From contig JAQWOW010000273.1 in the NCBI GenBank assembly GCA_029245665.1, forward strand, positions 1 through 5,633: DNA of 5,633 nt, given 5' to 3'. The position numbers and the translations under genes were made by a program. The notes beneath the pieces were generated by a model. It searched no databases and had not been told where the DNA came from. It saw only the letters and a list, made by a program, of their open reading frames with translations. This DNA comes from Polaribacter sp. Its GTDB lineage: Bacteria > Bacteroidota > Bacteroidia > Flavobacteriales > Flavobacteriaceae. Shown here piece after piece: positions 1-5,363 of this stretch (position 1 is the stretch's first letter; each line of letters opens with the position of its first letter).

Positions 1-345
1 TTTTTCATGATTTTTAAAATGAAAATCTTGAATATTTATACTTTTATCAGTAATTTCTATGCCAATAATTGAATTGCCCTCCTCTTTTAATTGATGGATG
101 ATTTGATTGAAATCAGTATAAATATCGTGTGTAATTTGATGGATTGTATTCCTAGCAGTTTTTTTCACAATCTTATTTTCGATTGTTGGAGAGTTTTCAT
201 GCAAATAGATTTTTTGCACACCAAAACTTTCAGCAATTCTAAAACACATTCCTATGTTTTCTGGAGTTCTAATGGCATCACAAACAATTGTAATTGGAAA
301 TTGTTTGTCCTCATTTTGTATGTCGTAGTGTGTTAATTGTTTCAA
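1..345 (-). CDS. SpoU/TrmH-family RNA 2'-O-methyltransferase, N-terminal part (3' end outside window)
   Basis: Reading the minus strand from 345 gives 115 uninterrupted codons running off the left edge. The protein begins MKQLTHYDIQ and at residues 22-46 carries SpoU motif 1: CDAIRTPENIGMCFR, then IAESFGVQKIYL. The conserved Asn30 and Arg36 match the motif-1 Asn and Arg of TrmH. Family members transfer a methyl group from S-adenosylmethionine to a ribose 2'-OH in tRNA or rRNA, in the cytoplasm. The trefoil-knot motifs 2 and 3, which bind the cofactor, lie outside the window; related proteins are about 170-180 residues, so roughly one third is missing. The start must be TTG at 345-343: the frame has a stop at 411-409, no ATG or GTG in between, and the next in-frame ATG is inside motif 1. 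It follows the AraC gene after 11 nt, so the two are probably cotranscribed. Target RNA unknown. Confidence 0.85.
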   Translation of the reverse strand, partial: MKQLTHYDIQNEDKQFPITIVCDAIRTPENIGMCFRIAESFGVQKIYLHENSPTIENKIVKKTARNTIHQITHDIYTDFNQIIHQLKEEGNSIIGIEITDKSINIQDFHFKNHEK

Positions 346-356
346 CGGACAAATGT

Positions 357-1241
357 TTATGTATTTAAACTCATTACATATTTTTTTGGGGTTGTGCCAA
401 ATTTCTTCTTAAAGGCTGCTATAAAATGGCTAGCAGTACTGTACCCAACTTGTAAACCAACTTCATTTACATTAAATTGATTGCTCTCTAGTAACTTTCT
501 TGAATGTTCCATTTTGTAATCAAACAAGAAACTATAGACAGTATCACCATAAATTTGTTTAAAACCTTCTTTTAATTTTTTTAAATTTAGACCTATTTCT
601 GCAGCTAATTCTTGTAAACTTGGAGGTTCTGCCATTCTAGAGATGATAATTTCTTTTGCCTTTCTAATTTTTAAAACATTTTGTTCATCAACTAAAAAAG
701 GACAGTATTCACCATCGGTATTTTCTTCCTTTTGAAAATGAAGACTTAATAATTCATAAACTTTTCCTTTTACATATAAATCTCTAATGGAACTGTTGCT
801 GTTAGAATTGATGATCTGTTGTAAAACAAGTGAAACGCTTGGCTTTATTTCTGTATCATCATAATATTTTTTATTGCTATTCTCATCACTCAAAAAAGGG
901 ATATAGCCAGATTCTTTAGAAAATAAAGCGTGAAATTTTTCTATAGAAATTAACAATGATACCAATGTAGTTTTTGGTTGAATTTCTAAATTAATAGGCA
1001 ATGTTCTTTGCGGATTGTATAATAAAATAGATCTATTGTCTGTAACATCAAAAGAATAAGACCCATTGTTGAATAAAAATTTAGAGTTTCCTCTCAAGCA
1101 AAAATGAATTTGAATAAAAGTACTGCTAATCTCTCTTTCAAAATTCTGAATCTCTTTGCTTTCATTCTGAAAATGAAGGACATAAAATCCCTTTTCTAAG
1201 ACAATTTCCTCAAAAGTACTTTCTCCGACATTTTTAAACAT
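357..1241 (-). CDS. AraC/XylS-family transcriptional regulator, divergent from hemA
   Basis: The 294-residue protein has the normal AraC length and layout. Residues about 1-180 form an effector/dimerisation region without a motif I can name. Residues about 190-290 form the double helix-turn-helix domain: first HTH around 208-229 (PSLQELAAEIGLNLKKLKEG), second around 257-281, ending in the family signature GYSTASHFIAAFKKKFG...P.KY (266-288). Such proteins usually activate a neighbouring promoter by binding two direct half-sites. The nearest target is the divergent hemA operon, whose upstream region carries a 21-bp-spaced direct repeat. I recall similar regulators beside hemA in other flavobacteria and a resemblance to the PchR (siderophore regulator) group, but the ligand is unknown. 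Residues 180-181 are Cys-Pro in a YCPFL context, a possible heme or metal ligand. The start ATG at 1241 is preceded by AAAGGA, 5 nt away, an unusually good Shine-Dalgarno-like match here. Confidence 0.88.
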   Translation of the reverse strand: MFKNVGESTFEEIVLEKGFYVLHFQNESKEIQNFEREISSTFIQIHFCLRGNSKFLFNNGSYSFDVTDNRSILLYNPQRTLPINLEIQPKTTLVSLLISIEKFHALFSKESGYIPFLSDENSNKKYYDDTEIKPSVSLVLQQIINSNSNSSIRDLYVKGKVYELLSLHFQKEENTDGEYCPFLVDEQNVLKIRKAKEIIISRMAEPPSLQELAAEIGLNLKKLKEGFKQIYGDTVYSFLFDYKMEHSRKLLESNQFNVNEVGLQVGYSTASHFIAAFKKKFGTTPKKYVMSLNT

Positions 1242-1271
1242 AAATATCCTTTTTTTAAAGATTGTTTCTAT

Positions 1272-1286
1272 TTAGAATCATTCTAT
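1272..1286. promoter_or_regulatory. Fur/PerR-like operator candidate (7-1-7 inverted repeat)
   Basis: TTAGAATcATTCTAT contains a perfect 6-1-6 inverted repeat (1273-1285). Pairing resumes on both sides, giving an imperfect 21-bp palindrome at 1269-1289 with one mismatched pair. Against the Bacillus PerR consensus TTATAATnATTATAA it matches 11 of 14 defined positions. It starts 31 bp upstream of the AraC-gene ATG and ends about 160 bp upstream of hemA. If the minus-strand -7 box at 1318-1325 is real, the site lies in the AraC leader, where a bound repressor would block transcription. Binding by a Fur-family protein is an inference. Confidence 0.35.
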
Positions 1287-1317
1287 ATAAAAATCATAAA
1301 AAACCTTAAATTCTTAG

Positions 1318-1325
1318 CAAAAATA
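1318..1325 (-). promoter_or_regulatory. Candidate -7 box for the AraC-methyltransferase operon
   Basis: On the minus strand this reads TATTTTTG, an exact match to the Bacteroidota TAnnTTTG -7 consensus. No TTG-type -33 box lies 19-21 bp upstream. It would give a leader of about 70 nt that includes the 1272-1286 inverted repeat. In such AT-rich DNA the match could arise by chance. Confidence 0.3.
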
Positions 1326-1365
1326 ATACTTTTCATGTGTTTTTTTGTTAAAATGTTTATAAAAA

Positions 1366-1400
1366 ACATACAGCGATATAAAAAGTACTTTTAGCGACAT
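1366..1400 (+). promoter_or_regulatory. Candidate AraC-family binding site: direct repeat with 21-bp period
   Basis: ACATACAGCGATAT (1366-1379) and ACTTTTAGCGACAT (1387-1400) match at 10 of 14 positions, sharing AC.T..AGCGA.AT, and are offset by exactly 21 bp (two helical turns). AraC-family activators typically bind paired direct half-sites with this period, for example araI1-araI2. The downstream copy sits where a -33 box would be, relative to the -7 box at 1421. The AGCGA cores stand out from AT-rich surroundings. Assignment to the adjacent AraC gene is an inference from position and spacing. Confidence 0.45.
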
Positions 1401-1420
1401 TTTTTTCTAAATGAAGGTTT

Positions 1421-1428
1421 TACTTTTG
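1421..1428 (+). promoter_or_regulatory. Candidate -7 box of the hemA operon promoter
   Basis: TACTTTTG matches the Bacteroidota TAnnTTTG consensus exactly and lies 18 nt before the hemA ATG. The predicted transcription start, about 1432-1435, leaves a very short leader. The expected -33 position (about 1398-1402) holds only a T-run with no TTG, as in an activator-dependent promoter. Confidence 0.45.
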
Positions 1429-1446
1429 ACTAACTTTTAGAAAAAT

Positions 1447-2682
1447 ATGCAAGAAGAGAGGCAAGAAGACTTTTATAATATTGGAGTTAGTTACAAAAAA
1501 GCAGATGTCAACACCCGTGGAAAATTTTCTTTAACCAAAGAAAACCAATCCTCTTTATTAAAACTAGCAAAAGAAAAAGGCTTTAAAGGTGTCTTTATAA
1601 TTTCTACGTGCAACAGAACAGAAATTAGTGGTTTCGCAGAACGACCTTGTCAGTTAATAGAATTGTTGTGTGAATTTTCAGAGGGTTCAATTCAAGAATT
1701 TGCAAAGGTTTCTAACATTTATAAAAATCAAGAAGCAATTCATCATTTATTCAGAATTGGCACCGGTTTAGAGAGTCAGATATTAGGAGATTACGAAATA
1801 GTTGGTCAATTAAGAAAATCTTTCAATCTCGCGAAATCCCTAAAGGCTACAAATGCATATTCTGAAAGATTGATAAATTCTGTTCTTCAAGCGAGCAAGA
1901 GGGTTAAGAATGAAACAAAATTAAGTTCTGGTACAACCTCTGTCTCATATGCAGCTGTTCAATACATAATTAAAAATTTACCAGATTACAATTCAAAAAA
2001 TATTTTAGTTTTTGGCTTGGGTAAAATGGGAAAACATACCTGTAAAAATTTAGCTGAGTATACGCACAACAAATCAGTTTGCTTGATCAACAGAACTGAA
2101 GAAAAAACAAATGAGTTTGTAAAAGAGCACACTTTTATCAGGAAAGCTGTTTTTGAAAATTTATCAGAAGAAATTGAAAAAGCAGCTGTTTTAATAGTTT
2201 CTACAGGCTCAGACAAACCTACAATTACAAAAGAGCATATTGGTACGCACAAAGAATTGTTGATTTTAGATTTGTCAATGCCAGAGAATGTGGAAAAAGA
2301 GGTAACTGAGAATACAAATGTTTCTCTTGTAAACATTGACGAGCTTTCTAAAATAACAGATGAAACTTTAGCAGCGCGTCAACTAGAAGTCCCTTTTGCA
2401 GAGGCCATTATAGAAACTCACAAAGCAGAATTTAATGAATGGCTCAATCACAGAAGATTTACACCAGCGATAGCGGCTTTAAAAAAATCATTGGAAAACA
2501 TAAAAAACGATGAAATTAATTTTCAGAAGAAAAAAATAGCTCATTTCGACGAAAGTCAAGCGGAAATTTTAACCTCACGTTTTATTCAAAAAATAACCAC
2601 ACAGTTTGTCAAACATTTAAAAGACGAAGAAACTTCAGTTTCTCAAAGCCTTCAAGTAATCAATAAGGTTTTTAAATCTTAA
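1447..2682 (+). CDS. hemA: Glutamyl-tRNA reductase
   Basis: HemA reduces the glutamyl group of Glu-tRNA(Glu) with NADPH to glutamate-1-semialdehyde, the first committed and usually rate-controlling step of the C5 tetrapyrrole pathway in the cytoplasm. The 411-residue protein has the usual length. The N-terminal catalytic domain carries IISTCNRTE with the nucleophilic Cys55, then His100 (the counterpart of E. coli His99) in HHLFRIGTGLESQILGD and EIVGQLR. An NADPH-binding Rossmann domain begins at ILVFGLGKMG (186-195, GxGxxG). A helical dimerisation domain follows from about residue 315. The ATG fits the expected N-terminus (FYNIGVSYKKADVNTRGKFS) and is preceded by AGAAAAAT, A-rich without a Shine-Dalgarno match. 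It is the first gene of the operon and ends 10 nt before hemCD. All key residues are intact. Confidence 0.97.
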   Translation: MQEERQEDFYNIGVSYKKADVNTRGKFSLTKENQSSLLKLAKEKGFKGVFIISTCNRTEISGFAERPCQLIELLCEFSEGSIQEFAKVSNIYKNQEAIHHLFRIGTGLESQILGDYEIVGQLRKSFNLAKSLKATNAYSERLINSVLQASKRVKNETKLSSGTTSVSYAAVQYIIKNLPDYNSKNILVFGLGKMGKHTCKNLAEYTHNKSVCLINRTEEKTNEFVKEHTFIRKAVFENLSEEIEKAAVLIVSTGSDKPTITKEHIGTHKELLILDLSMPENVEKEVTENTNVSLVNIDELSKITDETLAARQLEVPFAEAIIETHKAEFNEWLNHRRFTPAIAALKKSLENIKNDEINFQKKKIAHFDESQAEILTSRFIQKITTQFVKHLKDEETSVSQSLQVINKVFKS

Positions 2683-2692
2683 TTAAAACTCC

Positions 2693-4282
2693 ATGCAGAA
2701 AATAATAAGAATAGGAACTCGCGATAGCAAATTGGCGCTTTGGCAGGCCAATAAAGTGAGAAATGAGTTAAAAGAGTTAGGATATGAGTCTGAGTTGGTT
2801 CCTATCAAATCCTTGGGTGATATTGTTTTAGACAAGCCGCTCTATGAACTTGGAGTAACAGGTGTTTTTACAAAGAGCTTAGACGTTGCAATGCTTCATA
2901 AAAAAATTGATATTGCAGTTCATTCTTTGAAAGATGTACCCACCGTTTTACCTGAAAAAATCATGCAAGCTGCTGTTCTAAAACGTGATGATTATTCAGA
3001 TGTTTTAGTTTTAAAAGGTACAGAAGAATTTTTTGGACAGCCAAATGGGATAATTGCCACAGGAAGTTTAAGAAGAAAAGCAATGTGGTTAAACCGCTAT
3101 CCAACTCATAAAGTAGTTGGTTTGCGAGGAAATGTAAACACTCGTCTAGAAAAACTAGAAAATAGTGAAAGTTGGAATGGTGCTATTTTTGCGACAGCAG
3201 GCTTGTATCGTCTTGGAAAAATACCAACAGAAGCAATCAAACTTTCTTGGATGATTCCTGCACCAGGGCAGGGTGCAATTATGATCACATGCTTACAGGA
3301 AGATGATTATTCTATAGATGCATGTGAGCAATTAAATCATAGAGAAACAGAAATTTGTACCAATATAGAACGTGAATTTTTACATCTGTTAGAAGGAGGT
3401 TGTACTGCCCCAATCGGAGCTTTGGCCTACATAGACGGAAAAACAGAAGAAATAAACTTCAAAGGTGTTTTGTTAAATAAAGACGGTTCTAAAAAAATTA
3501 CAGTCAATAAAACTGCAAAAGTTGGAAGCCATGATTATTTGGCTAAAGATTGTGCAGATTATGTAATAAATAGAGGAGGAAAAGAATTAATGTCTGAAGA
3601 AGATGAGCGAATTACCAACATCGGCGATATTTATTCAACTAAAAAACTTTCTGAGCTCCAAAAAGAAACATTATCTCATGCAATTGGAGTGAGTGATAGC
3701 GATTTTATTAAAATTCGTTTCAATAGAATACCACCAAAGGTGATGAAAAATGAAATTGAAAATGTTGTGATCACAAGTCAGAATGGAGTAGAGGCTCTAT
3801 TAAATTCTTTTACAAAAGATGAAATGAATTTTAAGAACATATTTTGCGTCGGTAGAAGAACAAAAAAGCTGATTGAAAATAGAATTGGTAAGGTTGCCCA
3901 TGTTGCTAAAAATGCATTAAAACTAGGAGAATATTTATCAACTGAATTGACAAAGAAAGAAGTAACCTACTTTTGTAGTGATCTTAGATTAGATACTTTG
4001 CCATCTTATTTAAAAGAAAATGGAGTTGTTGTAAATGAAGTAGAAGCCTATAAAACAATGTTTAGTCCAGTTAAAATTAATGATCAAGTTTCAGGAGTTT
4101 TATTTTTTAGCCCCTCTGGGATTGATAGTTATTTGCAAAAAAACAGTACAAATAAAATTGCTTTCTGTATTGGAGAGACAACAGCAGCGCAAGCAAGAAA
4201 ACATTTTAAAAATGTTCAGGTATCCAATTTACCCAGTGTAGATAGTATTTTAGAATTAGTCAACACTCATTTTTCAAAATAA
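2693..4282 (+). CDS. hemC/hemD: Fused hydroxymethylbilane synthase / uroporphyrinogen-III synthase (HemC-HemD)
   Basis: One 529-residue reading frame joins two successive enzymes. Residues 1 to about 300 are HemC, which links four porphobilinogens into hydroxymethylbilane. They contain IGTRDSKLALWQA (7-19), HSLKDVP with Asp81 (E. coli Asp84), SLRR with Arg127-128, LRGNVNTRL (144-152), IPAPGQGAI (188-196) and LEGGCTAPIG with Cys237, the dipyrromethane-cofactor attachment residue. Residues about 310-529 resemble flavobacterial HemD, which inverts ring D while closing the macrocycle to uroporphyrinogen III: STKKLSELQ, VVITSQNGVEALL, CVGRRTKKL, FFSPSGIDSYL and FCIGETTAAQARKH. The linker is about 10 residues (302-312), and there is no stop or frameshift between domains. 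Separate HemC is about 300-310 residues and HemD about 220-250, so both parts are full length. A bifunctional HemC/HemD is known in Leptospira. It starts 10 nt after hemA and ends 10 nt before hemB. Confidence 0.93.
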   Translation: MQKIIRIGTRDSKLALWQANKVRNELKELGYESELVPIKSLGDIVLDKPLYELGVTGVFTKSLDVAMLHKKIDIAVHSLKDVPTVLPEKIMQAAVLKRDDYSDVLVLKGTEEFFGQPNGIIATGSLRRKAMWLNRYPTHKVVGLRGNVNTRLEKLENSESWNGAIFATAGLYRLGKIPTEAIKLSWMIPAPGQGAIMITCLQEDDYSIDACEQLNHRETEICTNIEREFLHLLEGGCTAPIGALAYIDGKTEEINFKGVLLNKDGSKKITVNKTAKVGSHDYLAKDCADYVINRGGKELMSEEDERITNIGDIYSTKKLSELQKETLSHAIGVSDSDFIKIRFNRIPPKVMKNEIENVVITSQNGVEALLNSFTKDEMNFKNIFCVGRRTKKLIENRIGKVAHVAKNALKLGEYLSTELTKKEVTYFCSDLRLDTLPSYLKENGVVVNEVEAYKTMFSPVKINDQVSGVLFFSPSGIDSYLQKNSTNKIAFCIGETTAAQARKHFKNVQVSNLPSVDSILELVNTHFSK

Positions 4283-4292
4283 ATATTTAAAA

Positions 4293-5255
4293 ATGTATAG
4301 AACTCGTAGGTTAAGGAAATCAGAAGGAATCAGAAGGTTAGTAAGAGAAACTAAATTATCTGTAGACGATTTTATATACCCACTTTTTATTGAAGAAGGT
4401 GAGAATATTGAAAAAGAAATTGTTTCAATGCCTGGTATCAAACGTTTTTCTTTAGACCGCATCAGCAAAGAGCTAGAGGAAGTTGTTTCTTTAAAAATTC
4501 CAGCAGTTTTATTGTTTGGAATCCCTTCAAATAAAGACGAGGAAGGAACAGAAACCTGGAATGATAACGGAATCGTTCAGCAGGCAATTCGTTTTATCAA
4601 AAAGAACTATCCAAGTTTATATGTGATAACAGATGTTTGTTTTTGTGAATATACATCCCATGGTCATTGCGGTATTATTCATAACAATGATGTAGACAAT
4701 GATGCCACTTTAGTAAACATCGCAAAACAAGTAATTTCGCATGCAAAAGCAGGGGCAGATATGGTGGCTCCCTCAGGAATGATGGATGGAACAATTTCCA
4801 TGGTTCGCGAGTCTCTAGATAATGCTGGCTTTGTCAATTTGCCAATTATGGCATATGCTGTAAAATATGCATCCGCTTTTTATGGCCCTTTTAGAGATGC
4901 TGCAGATTCTTCACCAAGTTTTGGTGATAGAAAAAAATATCAAATGGACCCTTCAAATAGAGATGAAGGAATGCGAGAAGCAACTTTTGATGATCAAGAA
5001 GGAGCCGATATTTTAATGGTAAAACCAGCACTGTCATATTTAGATATTATTCGTGATTTGAAGAATAATTTTGACAGACCTATTGCTTGCTACAATGTAA
5101 GTGGAGAATATGCAATGGTAAAGGCAGCAGCAGAAAAAGGTTGGATTGATGGTGAAAAAGTAATGTTAGAAAGTTTATTGTCAATGAAAAGAGCAGGAGC
5201 AGATATCATTATTACTTATTTTGCAAAGGAAGCTGCTAGAATATTAAATGCATAA
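4293..5255 (+). CDS. hemB: Porphobilinogen synthase (5-aminolevulinate dehydratase), zinc type
   Basis: HemB condenses two 5-aminolevulinates to porphobilinogen, the substrate of the preceding HemCD protein, usually as a homo-octamer in the cytoplasm. The 320-residue length is standard. DVCFCEYTSHGHCG carries Cys116, Cys118 and Cys126, the three ligands of the catalytic zinc (E. coli 120, 122, 130), so this is not an Asp-rich zinc-independent form. The Schiff-base lysines are Lys191 (MAYAVKYASAFYGPFRDA) and Lys244 (LMVKPA). Glu229, in GMREATFDDQ, aligns with the E. coli allosteric magnesium ligand Glu232, suggesting magnesium stimulation. The N-terminus MYRTRRLRKSEGIRRLVRET is the expected family start. 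It follows hemCD by 10 nt with an A-rich spacer. The next gene is 108 nt away, so transcription may be partly uncoupled there. Confidence 0.97.
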   Translation: MYRTRRLRKSEGIRRLVRETKLSVDDFIYPLFIEEGENIEKEIVSMPGIKRFSLDRISKELEEVVSLKIPAVLLFGIPSNKDEEGTETWNDNGIVQQAIRFIKKNYPSLYVITDVCFCEYTSHGHCGIIHNNDVDNDATLVNIAKQVISHAKAGADMVAPSGMMDGTISMVRESLDNAGFVNLPIMAYAVKYASAFYGPFRDAADSSPSFGDRKKYQMDPSNRDEGMREATFDDQEGADILMVKPALSYLDIIRDLKNNFDRPIACYNVSGEYAMVKAAAEKGWIDGEKVMLESLLSMKRAGADIIITYFAKEAARILNA

Positions 5256-5363
5256 AATTTAGCACGTGATATTGCCAATATAGAATTCTCAAAAAGAAAC
5301 AAAAAGAATTGACATGTTCTCTCTTAGCATGTAAGAACCTCAATAGTAGATATAACTTAAAAA
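5256..5363. promoter_or_regulatory. hemB-hemL spacer with several inverted repeats
   Basis: At 108 nt this spacer is ten times longer than the other gaps in the operon. It contains a perfect 6-1-6 inverted repeat ATATTGcCAATAT (5269-5281), an abutting 8-bp palindrome AGAATTCT (5282-5289), two copies of AAAAAGAA 10 bp apart (5291-5298, 5301-5308), and nested inverted arms ACATG/CATGT (5312-5316, 5328-5332) and GTTCT/AGAAC (5316-5320, 5334-5338). No hairpin is followed by a T-run, so there is no classical terminator. An extra promoter, a regulator site or an RNA processing site is possible; none can be chosen from sequence alone. Confidence 0.3.

Larger units (their letters stand above)
1242..1446. 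promoter_or_regulatory. Divergent AraC-hemA intergenic region
   Basis: This 205-nt AT-rich region separates the divergently transcribed regulator and hemA genes and must contain both promoters. It holds a Fur/PerR-like inverted repeat (1272-1286), a direct repeat spaced 21 bp (1366-1379 and 1387-1400), a perfect 12-bp palindrome (1381-1392), and TAnnTTTG boxes facing each way (1421-1428 plus, 1318-1325 minus). No RNA gene or credible small ORF is seen. The individual sites are listed separately. Confidence 0.85.

Noticed and set aside
91..336. 81-codon plus-strand open frame
   Set aside because: It lies wholly antisense to the methyltransferase frame, whose SpoU motif is clear. The plus-strand protein is Cys/Phe-rich with no recognisable family.
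1353..1369. Hairpin ATGTTT-ataaa-AAACAT as a terminator
   Set aside because: A six-pair, AT-only stem with no T-run after it on either strand, located upstream of the hemA promoter where no transcript needs to end.
1327..1428. Three copies of TACTTTT (1327-1333, 1386-1392, 1421-1427) as a regulatory repeat series
   Set aside because: Spacings of 59 and 35 bp fit no helical period, and the heptamer is easy to find by chance in this AT-rich DNA; the last copy is better explained as a -7 box.
1986..2336. 116-codon minus-strand open frame
   Set aside because: Antisense to the Rossmann domain of hemA; the low-complexity Ser/Phe/Lys composition is that of a shadow frame.
3106..3288. 60-codon minus-strand open frame
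   Set aside because: Antisense to conserved HemC motifs (LRGNVNTRL, PGQGAI), which explain the sequence fully.
4274..4468. 64-codon minus-strand open frame spanning the hemCD-hemB junction
   Set aside because: Antisense to the conserved HemB N-terminus and the 10-nt gap, with no supporting motif.
5309..5337. Sigma-70-like promoter: TTGACA (5309-5314), 17 bp, TAAGAA (5332-5337)
   Set aside because: The -35 hexamer is perfect, but Bacteroidota sigma factors do not use this consensus, the -10 is weak and no TAnnTTTG box sits at the right distance.
5312..5338. Inverted arms ACATG/CATGT and GTTCT/AGAAC as a terminator after hemB
   Set aside because: Stems are only five pairs with 11-13-nt loops, overlap one another, and lack a following T-run.
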